Made by a program: the position numbers and the translations under genes | Part shown: piece by piece, positions 7,497 to 15,720 of the stretch | How the letters are laid out: each line of letters begins with the position of its first letter | Position numbering within the stretch: the stretch's first letter is position 1 | DNA from: UBA11373 sp035291545 | GTDB lineage: Bacteria > Actinomycetota > Acidimicrobiia > Spongiisociales > UBA11373 | Direction: 5' to 3' | Length of the DNA: 30,774 bases | Assembly: GCA_035291545.1 (NCBI GenBank) | Contig: DATDRW010000026.1 | Coordinates: forward strand, 1 to 30,774 | The notes under the pieces: generated by a model | Databases searched by the model: none | What the model saw: the letters and a program-made list of their open reading frames with translations, nothing else | What the model was told of the DNA's origin: nothing

Positions 7497-8156
7497 ATGG
7501 GATTCGCTCGCGGGATCGAGCGCAGACTCGAGCGTCTCGTGGACGGACTGGCAGCGCGTCTCTTCCGCGGCCGGATTCATCCGGTCGAACTCGGGACCCT
7601 GCTGGTGCGGGAGGCCGACCTCGGCATCTTCGAGACACCGGGCGGTTGGGGTGTCCCCAACCAATTCGCGGTCACCATGGGCGGCGAGCCCGTCGACGGC
7701 GAGGTGCTCGAGGCGGTGCAGCGCGAGCTCGCAGCCTTCGTCGAGGAGTCGGCCCTGGAGCGTGGATGGCGCCTCGAGGGACCGGCCGGGGTCACGGTCG
7801 CCGTCGATCCGGCACGGCGTCCCGCCGAGGTGGAGATCGACGCCACCATCGTCACGGGCCCCCGGCCGGTGTGGGCGCGGCTCAAGCCGGTCGACGGCAC
7901 GAGCGGGCCGCTCGACCTCGCAGTCAATCGCGCCGTGATCGGCCGCAGTTCCGGCAGCGACGTGCACGTCCCCAACGACGGCGTCTCGCGCACCCACGCG
8001 GTCATCTGGCAGGAGGCGGGCTCGGCGTGGGTCGGCGACCTCGAATCATCGAACGGGACCTTCGTCAACGGCGAGCGGGTGCACGGGCCGACGCCGATCG
8101 TCGAAGGCGACCTGCTCACCCTCGGACGAACCGAGTTCCTGATCGGACGCGCGTGA
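7497..8156 (+). CDS. fhaA: FhaA-like protein (DUF3662 and FHA domain)
   Basis: A 219-residue cytoplasmic protein. Residues 1-120 form the DUF3662 domain (FARGIERRLERLVDGLAARLFRGRIHPVELGTLLVREAD). Residues 128-217 form an FHA domain with the phosphothreonine-binding GR (149-150), SRTH (164-167) and SSNGTFVNG (184-192). In mycobacteria FhaA binds phosphorylated partners of the PASTA kinase, such as the MviN lipid-II flippase, and tunes cell-wall synthesis. This version lacks the long linker of the mycobacterial protein (over 500 residues). It is the first gene of the operon and overlaps the next by one base (TGATG). Confidence 0.9.
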   Translation: MGFARGIERRLERLVDGLAARLFRGRIHPVELGTLLVREADLGIFETPGGWGVPNQFAVTMGGEPVDGEVLEAVQRELAAFVEESALERGWRLEGPAGVTVAVDPARRPAEVEIDATIVTGPRPVWARLKPVDGTSGPLDLAVNRAVIGRSSGSDVHVPNDGVSRTHAVIWQEAGSAWVGDLESSNGTFVNGERVHGPTPIVEGDLLTLGRTEFLIGRA

Positions 8157-8575
8157 TGTCCCCCCTGCTCGTCAATCTGTTCAAGGTCCTGTTCATCGCC
8201 GTTCTCTACGGTTTCCTGTGGGTCGTGGTCCGGGCGGTGCGATCGCACCTCGCCGCCGGGACCGGAACCACGGAGCGGCCGCCGTCGACCGCCGCGGTCC
8301 TCGTCCTGGTCGAGCCTGAGTCGGCCGCCGGCCGGGTCATCCCGGTCGAACGACCCACGCTGGTGGGGAGAGGTCCCGGCGCCGACGTGCCCTTCGACGA
8401 TCCCTTCACCTCCGATCGCCACGTCCGCTTCGACCGCGTCGAGGGTCGGCTCGTAGTCGAAGATCTCGGCTCGACGAACGGGACGCTGGTGAACGGCATT
8501 CCGGTGGTGGGACGACGCACTCTCGACCGGGGTGACGTGATCCGCGTCGGGCAGACCATCATGGAGGTCCGATGA
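8156..8575 (+). CDS. fhaB: FhaB-like membrane-anchored FHA protein
   Basis: A 139-residue protein with an N-terminal membrane helix (about residues 5-27, LVNLFKVLFIAVLYGFLWVVV), a short linker, and an FHA domain (about 48-137) with LVGRG (69-73), SDRHV (86-90) and the binding loop GSTNGTLVNG (105-114). It matches mycobacterial FhaB (FipA), which acts in septation. ATG 8156 overlaps the fhaA stop and is preferred to GTG 8153. The stop overlaps the phosphatase start (ATGA), so the three genes are coupled. Confidence 0.88.
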   Translation: MSPLLVNLFKVLFIAVLYGFLWVVVRAVRSHLAAGTGTTERPPSTAAVLVLVEPESAAGRVIPVERPTLVGRGPGADVPFDDPFTSDRHVRFDRVEGRLVVEDLGSTNGTLVNGIPVVGRRTLDRGDVIRVGQTIMEVR

Positions 8576-9282
8576 GGTTCACCTGGGCCACCCGAACCGA
8601 CCCCGGACTCGTGCGCGATCACAACGAGGATGCGGTGCTCCCCGAGGCAGGTACGGACGGGAGCGACGATCATCTCGTCACCGCCATCGCCGACGGGATG
8701 GGGGGCCATGCCGGTGGTGAGATCGCCAGTGAGACCGCCATCGCCACCGTGGCCGCCGTTGCCGGCGACGCCGCCATCCGCATCGAGGCGGCAAACCTGG
8801 CGGTCCTCGACGCCGCCTCCCACCGCCCCCGGCTCAGCGGGATGGGCACCACCCTGACGGTCGGCATCTTCGACGGGCGCGGAACCCTCCAGATCGGGCA
8901 CGTCGGAGACAGCAGGGCGTACCTGCTTCGCGACGCGAAGCTGACCCGGGTGACCACGGATCACTCGTTCGTCGGCGAGATGCTCGCCACCGGCCGGATG
9001 ACGGAGGAGGAGGCCGAGGTGCACCCATACCGCAGCGTCCTCACCCGGGCGGTCGGCCTCGAGGCCACGGTCGAAGTCGACGTCCACCGGTTGGACCTCG
9101 CCGACGGTGATCGGATCCTGCTCTGCTCCGACGGGATCACGGCGATGATCGACGACGACGCGATCCGCTCCGTGCTCACCACCGAGCCGGATTCCGGGCG
9201 CGCCGCGGAAGCGCTGATCACTATCGCCAACGCCGCCGGCGGCGCCGACAACATCACGGCGGTCGTGGTGGACGTCGGGTGA
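8572..9282 (+). CDS. pstP: PP2C-family Ser/Thr phosphatase (PstP-like)
   Basis: A 236-residue metal-dependent phosphatase. The expected motifs are present: DPGLVRDHNED with Asp20, the metal-binding ADGMGGHAGGE with Asp41, GHVGDSRAYLLRD (109-121), LLCSDGI with Asp187 and GADNITAVVV with Asp226. It should dephosphorylate the PASTA kinase and its substrates, including the FHA proteins and division enzymes. The mycobacterial enzyme has a membrane helix and an extracellular domain after the catalytic domain; here the protein ends with the catalytic domain, so it must be cytosolic. It overlaps both neighbours by four bases (ATGA, GTGA). Confidence 0.93.
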   Translation: MRFTWATRTDPGLVRDHNEDAVLPEAGTDGSDDHLVTAIADGMGGHAGGEIASETAIATVAAVAGDAAIRIEAANLAVLDAASHRPRLSGMGTTLTVGIFDGRGTLQIGHVGDSRAYLLRDAKLTRVTTDHSFVGEMLATGRMTEEEAEVHPYRSVLTRAVGLEATVEVDVHRLDLADGDRILLCSDGITAMIDDDAIRSVLTTEPDSGRAAEALITIANAAGGADNITAVVVDVG

Positions 9283-10568
9283 CCGAGCGCACCGAGGCGC
9301 TCCTGGTGGTGCTGAGTGCGGTCATCGCCGCAGCCGGCACTGCCGTCGTCACCGCCACCACCCGGGGAACCGTCACCTTCGATGCCTTGGCCGCATTCGC
9401 GGTACATCTCGCCGCCTTCGGAGGGCTGCTGGTCGCATTCCGCAGATGGGCTCCGGCGGCGAGCCGGCTCCTGCTCCCACTCGTGTCGCTGATCACCGCG
9501 GTCGGGTCGATCGAAGTATTCCGAATCGATCACGATCTGGGAAGGCTGCAGCGGTGGTGGCTGCTCCTCGCCGGTGCCATCGGTATCGCCACGATGCGAC
9601 TTCTGCGCCGCCGCGGACTCGAGATCCTGCGCCGGTACCGCTACTTGTTCCTCGTCGCAGCCACCGCCCTGCTCACGATGCCGCTGCTGCCCACAAGCCT
9701 GCCGCTCGGGGGCGCCACGATCAACGGCTCGCGACTGTGGGTCCGGCTGTCCCTCGGCGAGCGCTCGCTCTCGTTCCAGCCGGGTGAGGCCGCCAAGGTG
9801 CTCATCGTGGTGTTTCTGGCCTCCTATTTGGCCGATCGACGCCGGGTCCTCGCCGAGATGCCCCGCTCCCTGGGACCGTTGCGGCTCCCCGAGCCCCGCC
9901 AGCTGCTCCCGGTGCTCCTCGCCTTTGCGGTTGCCTCTCTGGTCCTGGCGTATCAGCGGGACCTGGGGGCGTCGCTGCTGCTGTTCGTCGTGTTCGTGGT
10001 GCTTCTCTATGTGGCCACCGAACGCGCCACCTATCTCGTCGCCGGTGGCGTGCTCGCCGTCGGCGGAGCGCTCACCGCGGCCACGACGTTCTCGCACGTC
10101 GCGGTGCGGGTCGAGGCGTGGCTGCACCCCTTCGAGAACTTCGCCGGCGGCGGGTACCAGGTGGCCCAGGGCATCTTCGCCCTCGCCGAGGCCGGACTGG
10201 TGGGAACGGGGCTCGGCAACGGATCGCCGTGGCTGATCCCCGCGGCCTCCACCGACTACGTGTTCATCGCCATCGTCGAGGAGACCGGTCTCGCAGGCGG
10301 CCTCGCCGTGCTCGCCGCCTACGCACTGCTCGTCACCATCGGATTCGGCATCGCCCTGCGCGCCGCGGACGTCTTCCGCTCCCTTCTCGCCGCAGGGCTC
10401 ACGATCGTTCTCGCCGTGCAGACCCTGCTGATCGTCGGAGGGGTGCTGCGGATGCTGCCGCTCACCGGCATCACCCTGCCGTTCGCCTCGTACGGCGGCT
10501 CGTCGCTGCTGGCGAACGTCGTCATCGTCGTTCTGCTGGCGCGGGTGTCTCACGAGGAGCGAACGTGA
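9279..10568 (+). CDS. rodA: SEDS-family peptidoglycan polymerase (RodA/FtsW-like)
   Basis: A 429-residue multi-pass membrane protein that should polymerise lipid II into glycan strands with the PBP encoded next. Family marks include LSFQPGEAAKVLIVVFLASYLADRR (164-188), QRDLGASLLLF (226-236), GGGYQVAQGIFALAEAGLVGTGLGNG (from 290), DYVFIAIVEETGL and LPLTGITLPFASYGGSSLLANVV. The catalytic Asp of SEDS proteins normally sits in a WLDP-like motif before the GYQ segment. Here the motif is WLHPF with His283 (codon CAC at 10125-10127), so the usual Asp is missing. The position in the operon matches mycobacterial RodA. It starts at GTG 9279, overlapping the phosphatase stop. Confidence 0.92.
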   Translation: MTERTEALLVVLSAVIAAAGTAVVTATTRGTVTFDALAAFAVHLAAFGGLLVAFRRWAPAASRLLLPLVSLITAVGSIEVFRIDHDLGRLQRWWLLLAGAIGIATMRLLRRRGLEILRRYRYLFLVAATALLTMPLLPTSLPLGGATINGSRLWVRLSLGERSLSFQPGEAAKVLIVVFLASYLADRRRVLAEMPRSLGPLRLPEPRQLLPVLLAFAVASLVLAYQRDLGASLLLFVVFVVLLYVATERATYLVAGGVLAVGGALTAATTFSHVAVRVEAWLHPFENFAGGGYQVAQGIFALAEAGLVGTGLGNGSPWLIPAASTDYVFIAIVEETGLAGGLAVLAAYALLVTIGFGIALRAADVFRSLLAAGLTIVLAVQTLLIVGGVLRMLPLTGITLPFASYGGSSLLANVVIVVLLARVSHEERT

Positions 10569-11965
10569 AACGAAGCCTGCACCGAGTCGCCCTCACCCTG
10601 GCCGGTTTGCTGGCGCTTTCCGGGGTCTGGCTCACCTGGCTCGCGACGGATGCGGGCAGCAGGTACCACGACGACCCTCGCAACACCCGGTCGCAACAGG
10701 CAAGTTTCCTCCCCGGCGCCGGCCGCATCCTCACCGCTGATGGGGTGGTGGTCGCCACCGACGGTGCCGGCGGCGGGCGCACCTACCCCCAGGGAGTCCT
10801 CTACGCCCATCTCGTCGGGTACGCCGCTTCGTCCGAGCGGCGCGGCATCGAGGAGTCGCGCTACGCCGCGCTGCGGGTACGCGACGACGGATCGATCACC
10901 GACTGGCTCCTCGGCCTCGGGGGCGACGGCGGCCGGGAATCGCACGACGTGGTGCTCACCGTCATCGACCCGATGCAGCAGGCGGCGCGCCGGGCGATGG
11001 AGGGCACGACGGGGGCCGTTGTTGTGATCGACGTCACCACCGGAGCGGTGCTGACCTACGTGTCGGCCCCGTCCTACGACCCGAATCGCGTCGTCGCCGG
11101 AACCCTCGATCCCGGGGACGTCGCGGACGCCGTGCTCGACCGCGCCGCCGACCGGGTGCTCCCTCCCGGATCGACCTTCAAGGTGATCGTGGCCGCCGCC
11201 GCCCTCGAAGCCGGGGCGTCACCCCTCACCCGTTTCGCCGACGCCGAGGAGTACGGCGCCCCCGGATCCGGGTCGCCGATCGCCAATGCCGGCGGGGGGT
11301 TCTGCGGCGACGGCGACTCGTTGACCCTCACCGAGGCCCTGGTGGTGTCGTGCAATGCCGTGTTCGCCCGGATGGCGGTCGATCTCGGGGGCGCCGCGGT
11401 GTCCGCCGCAGCCCGGAGGGCCGGCTTCAACACGGCGATCCCGTGGGAGACCGGAGCCGCAATCTCATCGATCACGGCGGCCGCGGCACTCGAGGCCGAT
11501 GCCGGAGCCCTCGCTCAGACCGGGATCGGAGAGCGCGATCTCCGCGTCACCCCTCTCCTCATGGCGATGATCGCCGCCGCCGTCGGAAACGACGGCGTGG
11601 CGATGCGACCCTACGTCGTCGACGCGATCGTGACCTCCTCCGGAGACGTGGTTCGCCGTACCGAACCGTCGCCACTCTCCCGGATGTTCGACACCTCGGT
11701 CGCCGCCGACCTGCGCACGATGATGGAGGCGGTGGTGGCGAGTGGCACCGGGACCGCCGCCCGGGTCGATGGCCTGATCGTGGCCGGGAAGACCGGGACC
11801 GCCGAAGGGTCGGGGGGGCCGCACGCCTGGTTCATCGGGGTCGCCGGCGTGGATCGACCCGAGATCGCAGTGGCGGTCGTGGTCGAATCCGGCGGCGCCG
11901 GAGGAAGGGTGGCGGCGCCGATTGCGGCCGAGGTGCTGCGCGCGTGGAGGGATCGCGAGAATTGA
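10565..11965 (+). CDS. pbpA: Class B penicillin-binding protein (PbpA-like)
   Basis: A 466-residue transpeptidase with one N-terminal membrane segment (about residues 7-27), a small pedestal domain containing YPQGVLYAHLVGYAASSERRGIEESR, and a penicillin-binding domain. The catalytic motifs are complete: Ser203-T-F-Lys206, Ser262-C-Asn264 and Lys409-T-Gly411. It crosslinks peptidoglycan outside the membrane, in complex with the SEDS polymerase encoded just upstream. GTG 10565 has a GAGGAG site and overlaps the rodA stop by four bases. It ends the tightly coupled part of the operon; a heptamer-repeat gap and a new promoter follow before the kinase. Confidence 0.93.
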   Translation: MKRSLHRVALTLAGLLALSGVWLTWLATDAGSRYHDDPRNTRSQQASFLPGAGRILTADGVVVATDGAGGGRTYPQGVLYAHLVGYAASSERRGIEESRYAALRVRDDGSITDWLLGLGGDGGRESHDVVLTVIDPMQQAARRAMEGTTGAVVVIDVTTGAVLTYVSAPSYDPNRVVAGTLDPGDVADAVLDRAADRVLPPGSTFKVIVAAAALEAGASPLTRFADAEEYGAPGSGSPIANAGGGFCGDGDSLTLTEALVVSCNAVFARMAVDLGGAAVSAAARRAGFNTAIPWETGAAISSITAAAALEADAGALAQTGIGERDLRVTPLLMAMIAAAVGNDGVAMRPYVVDAIVTSSGDVVRRTEPSPLSRMFDTSVAADLRTMMEAVVASGTGTAARVDGLIVAGKTGTAEGSGGPHAWFIGVAGVDRPEIAVAVVVESGGAGGRVAAPIAAEVLRAWRDREN

Positions 11966-12050
11966 GTCGCCCGTCTCCCGTCTCCCGCCAGAATCACACC
12001 GTCACGTCGTCGGTGGGTTAGCGGGCGTCGGGCGTCGGGCGTCCGGGCAA
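11966..12050. repeat. Inverted heptamer arrays between pbpA and pknB
   Basis: Directly after the pbpA stop come units GTCGCCC, GTCTCCC, GTCTCCC (11966-11986). After 36 bases come GGGCGTC three times and CGGGCAA (12023-12050). The second group read on the other strand (GACGCCC) matches the first in 17 of 21 positions, so the pair can fold into a hairpin, perhaps acting as a terminator for the upstream operon. Confidence 0.75.
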
Positions 12051-12094
12051 TGAGCGGCCAACCACGGTCACCTAGGCGTTAACCACTCCCCGGT

Positions 12095-12100
12095 TACCAT
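12095..12100 (+). promoter_or_regulatory. -10 element of pknB (leaderless)
   Basis: TACCAT ends eight bases before the GTG of the kinase gene and there is no ribosome binding site. A small inverted repeat TAACC-n7-GGTTA (12080-12096) overlaps its upstream edge. Confidence 0.5.
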
Positions 12101-12108
12101 TCGCCTCC

Positions 12109-14736
12109 GTGGATCCGCAACGCGTCCTCTCGGACCGCTACGCCCTCGCCTCCCACCTCGCACGCGGCGGCATGGCCGACGTGTACGTGGCTCTCGACCG
12201 GCGGCTGGGTCGCAATGTCGCCGTCAAGATCCTCCACGGCGAGTACGCCGCCAGCACCACCTTCGTGGAACGGTTCCGCCGTGAGGCGCAGGCGGCGGCG
12301 AACCTCACCCATCCCGGTGTCGTCGCCATTTACGATTGGGGAGAGGATGATGGCACCTACTTCATGGTCATGGAGCTGGTGCAGGGCCGGAACCTGCGCG
12401 ACGTCCTTCGCTCCGAGGGCACCCTCAAGCCGCGACGGGTGGCCCAGATCGGATTCGAGGTGGTGGCGGCGCTCTCCGCAGCCCACGCCCAGGGCCTGGT
12501 CCACCGCGACATCAAGCCGGCGAACATCCTGGTCACCCCCGACGGCTCCGTAAAGGTCGCCGACTTCGGTATCGCCCGCGCATTCGACGACTCGGAACAG
12601 CTCACCCGTACCGGGTCGGTGATCGGCACCGCCACGTACTTCAGCCCAGAGCAGGCTCAGGGCCACGTCGCCGACGCCCGCAGCGACCTGTATTCGCTCG
12701 GTGTGGTCATGTACGAACTCCTCACCGGGCAGCCCCCCTTCACGGGCGAAACACCGGTGGCGGTCGCCTACCAGCACGTCCGGCAGACGCCAGAACCGCC
12801 GTCGTGGCGCAACCCCGACATCCCCCTCGGCCTCGAGGCCGTCGTCATGAAGGCGATGGAGAAGCATCCGGACGACCGGTACCAGGACGCTGCGGAAATG
12901 GCCGACGACCTCAAGCGTGTCCTCGCCGGTCAGGTGCCGCTGGCGGCCCAAGGCAACGAAGCCCCTACCCGAGTCCTGTCGACCCCCCCGCAGCCGCCGG
13001 CATACGACGACCCCTACGCGGCCCCGCGACAGCCGCGGAGGGAGGATTACACCGACCCCGGGTACTCCGGCCGCGCCCGACCCGACCGCACCACAATCAT
13101 CGTCGGCGTGCTCGCCGCGGCCGCGCTGCTCGGTCTCGGCCTGATCCTCCTCGTCAAGCTGCTCGGCCCGTCGGGATCCGCAACCGCGATCACCGTTCCC
13201 GACGTGCGGGGCATGGAACTCGCTGAGGCGCGCTCTCTCCTCGACGATGCCGGTTTGGCGCGCACCGGTGAGGAGGTCGTCGCCGATCCCGAGATCGCCG
13301 CCGGTCTCGCCGCCGGCACCGATCCTGCGGCGGGTACGAGGGTCGAGCGCAGCACCGAGGTGACGCTTCTCGTCTCCGGAGGGGCCGCCGACATCGAAGT
13401 GCCCCGGGTCATCGAGCTGACCCTCGCCGATGCCCGGGACACCATCGAGGGCATCGGGCTCGAGGTAGGAACCGTGACCCATGAGGTGTCCCCGTTCATC
13501 CCCGAAGGCAACGTCATCAGCCAGAGCCCTGAGTCGGGGATGTTGGTCGCCGCCGGCACCGACGTCGACCTCGTGGTCTCCGCCGGGGCCAACGCCCTGA
13601 TCGTCCCCGAGTTGACCGGCAAGACCGAGAACGACGCCCGGTTCACGCTCCTTCAGGCCGGGTTCCAGACCTCCCAGATCAGCATCGAACGCCGCCCCTC
13701 GGCCGAGGTCGAGGAGAATTTCGTCATCGAGACCCACCCGCCGGCTGGAGAACCGCTCGGCCCGGGCGGGGTGGTCACCCTGGTGATCAGCGAAGGAGCC
13801 GTCCCGGCCGTGGTCCCCAACGTCATCGGGGAGATACCCGAAACCGCGCAGGTGATGCTCGAGGACTTCGGATTCGAGGTGAGCTTCGGCGAGGATCTCG
13901 AGATCGCCTGGAACGATCCCCTCCACGGCCTGATCGCTGCGCAGGACCCGGCTGCGGGTCAAACGCGTGAGTTCGGCGCCCGCGTCACGCTCCGCATCGG
14001 CCGGGCTGCCACCGAGGTGTCGGTGCCGACCGTGGTCGGTCACGCCGAGGCCGCCGCCCAGGCCGAGATCGGGGCGGCCGGTCTGGTGTGGGCCAAGGGA
14101 CCGGACACGATCCTCGCTCCCGGCGACGGCAACATCGGCCGGGTCGTCTCTCAGGACCCCACTGCGGGAGCGACCCGCGCCGTCGGCACCACCGTGACCG
14201 TGAGCATCGGCATCGAGGGGGCCGTGGTGCCCAACCTGTTCACGGGAGGGTCGGGCGGGTGCCCCACCGCGATCACCCAAACGACCGCGCAGAGCCGGAT
14301 CAGTGCCGCCAACCTGGTCATGGCGACGCTCTCCCCGGTCGATGAGTACGCCTACTCGACCATCCCGGAATTCAATACCCACGGCTGCGAGAGCCGCACC
14401 GTCGAACAGAGCCCGCCGCCGGGCACAGTCGTCGCCAAGAACTCCACGGTGACGGTGACCTTCGACATCGTCCGCACCCCGGTCGACAACGAAATCTACG
14501 GCCTGCTGCCGGCCGAGGCGACGACCGAGTTCCCGGTGTTCACCCTCACCCAATCACCCGACGACGGCGGCGAGTGCTTCGACGTCGACGTGCTGTTCGC
14601 CGGGACGATCCGCCAGATCGGCCCGCTGCCTCAAGAGGTGATCCCCTTGGTGGGGAGCATCTACGAGATCCGGTACTGGGTGGCGACGACGAACTCCCTT
14701 CGTCACGCTTGTCCGGCGTACACCCCGCCTCCATGA
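12109..14736 (+). CDS. pknB: Ser/Thr kinase with PASTA repeats (PknB-like)
   Basis: An 875-residue receptor kinase. The kinase domain (about 10-270) has the glycine loop ARGGMADVY, Lys40, HRDIKPAN (132-139), DFG (152-154) and an activation loop with Thr166, Thr168 and Thr173. A Pro-rich juxtamembrane stretch leads to one membrane helix (about 328-352). Outside are five canonical PASTA units starting near residues 361, 428, 497, 566 and 636. A sixth, insert-bearing unit follows (706-787, Cys718 and Cys760), then a tail of about 88 residues with Cys823 and Cys868. PASTA domains sense muropeptides or lipid II. PknB has four PASTA units in mycobacteria, so this is a long version. No second kinase of PknA type is next to it. 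Confidence 0.93.
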   Translation: MDPQRVLSDRYALASHLARGGMADVYVALDRRLGRNVAVKILHGEYAASTTFVERFRREAQAAANLTHPGVVAIYDWGEDDGTYFMVMELVQGRNLRDVLRSEGTLKPRRVAQIGFEVVAALSAAHAQGLVHRDIKPANILVTPDGSVKVADFGIARAFDDSEQLTRTGSVIGTATYFSPEQAQGHVADARSDLYSLGVVMYELLTGQPPFTGETPVAVAYQHVRQTPEPPSWRNPDIPLGLEAVVMKAMEKHPDDRYQDAAEMADDLKRVLAGQVPLAAQGNEAPTRVLSTPPQPPAYDDPYAAPRQPRREDYTDPGYSGRARPDRTTIIVGVLAAAALLGLGLILLVKLLGPSGSATAITVPDVRGMELAEARSLLDDAGLARTGEEVVADPEIAAGLAAGTDPAAGTRVERSTEVTLLVSGGAADIEVPRVIELTLADARDTIEGIGLEVGTVTHEVSPFIPEGNVISQSPESGMLVAAGTDVDLVVSAGANALIVPELTGKTENDARFTLLQAGFQTSQISIERRPSAEVEENFVIETHPPAGEPLGPGGVVTLVISEGAVPAVVPNVIGEIPETAQVMLEDFGFEVSFGEDLEIAWNDPLHGLIAAQDPAAGQTREFGARVTLRIGRAATEVSVPTVVGHAEAAAQAEIGAAGLVWAKGPDTILAPGDGNIGRVVSQDPTAGATRAVGTTVTVSIGIEGAVVPNLFTGGSGGCPTAITQTTAQSRISAANLVMATLSPVDEYAYSTIPEFNTHGCESRTVEQSPPPGTVVAKNSTVTVTFDIVRTPVDNEIYGLLPAEATTEFPVFTLTQSPDDGGECFDVDVLFAGTIRQIGPLPQEVIPLVGSIYEIRYWVATTNSLRHACPAYTPPP

Positions 14737-14801
14737 CCCGCGGCGGAATGGGAGTCGCCGAGCGTCATCGAGAAGCGCGGCCCGCGCAATCCGTTAGAAG
14801 C

Positions 14802-15695
14802 ATGGAACCGCCCGAGAGCGACCCTTCGGCGAATTGCCCGTTGCCAATTGCCGATTGCGGGAGGCCCGAAGGGCCGACCCCGCGCAACCGTGCCCTGCTC
14901 GCCTGGTACCGGCGCAACGCCCGCGACCTGCCCTGGCGCCGCGATCGCGATCCGTGGCCGGTGCTGGTGAGCGAGGTGATGCTGCAGCAGACCCAGGCCG
15001 GCCGGGTGGCCCCGTTCTTCGAGCGGTTCATCGCACGCTTCCCCACCGCGGAGGCCGCCGCCGCGGCCACCCCGGATGTGGTGATCCAAGCCTGGGTAGG
15101 TCTCGGATACAACGCACGGGCCCGCCGTCTCCACGCTGCAGCCCTCCGCATCGCCGCCGAAGGGTGGCCGCAGACCGCCGCAGGGTTGCGTTCGTTGCCC
15201 GGGGCCGGCCCCTACACCGCGGCCGCGGTGGCATCGATCGCTTTCGGGGAGCGGATCGCCGCGGTCGACACCAACCTGCGCCGGGTGCTCTCCCGCTGGG
15301 TGGGACGGCCCCTGCACGGCGCCGACCTCGCGACGACGGCCGCACGGCACCTGGACGGAGACGCCGGCGCCTGGAACCAGGCGGTGATGGACCTGGGTGC
15401 TGTGGTGTGCCGTCCCCGGCAGCCGGCATGCGGTGCCTGCCCGGTGGCGACGTGGTGCGCCGACCCCACGGTGTATGTCGCCCCACCCCGCCAGTCCATC
15501 TTCGCCGGATCGGACCGCCAGATGCGGGGGGCGGTGGTGAGGGTGCTGACGGGGCGGTCGTGGTCGACACCCGCCGAGATCGCCGCCGAAAGTGGGCATC
15601 CCCTGCACCGGGTGGCGGACGCCGCCGGGCGCCTCGTGGCGGAGGGACTACTCGAGACCGGGGCCCGTGGCTTTCGGCTCAATCGAATAGGCTGA
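14802..15695 (+). CDS. mutY: A/G-specific adenine glycosylase MutY
   Basis: About 297 residues. The enzyme removes adenine mispaired with 8-oxoguanine. The glycosylase domain shows WYRRNARDLPWR, SEVMLQQTQ with Glu58, the helix-hairpin-helix LPGAGPYTAAAVASIAFG (132-149) and VDTN with Asp156. The Fe-S cysteines are at 203, 210, 213 and 219 (C-x6-C-x2-C-x5-C). The C-terminal part is short and looks like a small winged helix, not the NUDIX-like 8-oxoguanine domain of E. coli MutY; short forms are common in actinobacteria. The start is uncertain: ATG 14733 overlaps the kinase stop, ATG 14802 is chosen here, and a heptamer array lies inside the N-terminal 21 residues, so the true start may be later (in-frame TTG 14841). 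Confidence 0.9.
   Translation: MEPPESDPSANCPLPIADCGRPEGPTPRNRALLAWYRRNARDLPWRRDRDPWPVLVSEVMLQQTQAGRVAPFFERFIARFPTAEAAAAATPDVVIQAWVGLGYNARARRLHAAALRIAAEGWPQTAAGLRSLPGAGPYTAAAVASIAFGERIAAVDTNLRRVLSRWVGRPLHGADLATTAARHLDGDAGAWNQAVMDLGAVVCRPRQPACGACPVATWCADPTVYVAPPRQSIFAGSDRQMRGAVVRVLTGRSWSTPAEIAAESGHPLHRVADAAGRLVAEGLLETGARGFRLNRIG
14834..14861. repeat. Heptamer array inside the mutY 5' end
   Basis: Four 7-base units, TTGCCCG, TTGCCAA, TTGCCGA, TTGCGGG, lie just before the first conserved MutY residues. In frame they encode CPLPIADCG, which does not belong to the family fold. Confidence 0.7.
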
Positions 15696-15720
15696 ATCCA
15701 GGACCATCCCGGAGGATTCC

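Noticed and set aside
12094..14553. Long minus-strand frame antisense to pknB
   Set aside because: It is a GC-rich shadow frame. The plus-strand frame has all kinase and PASTA motifs.
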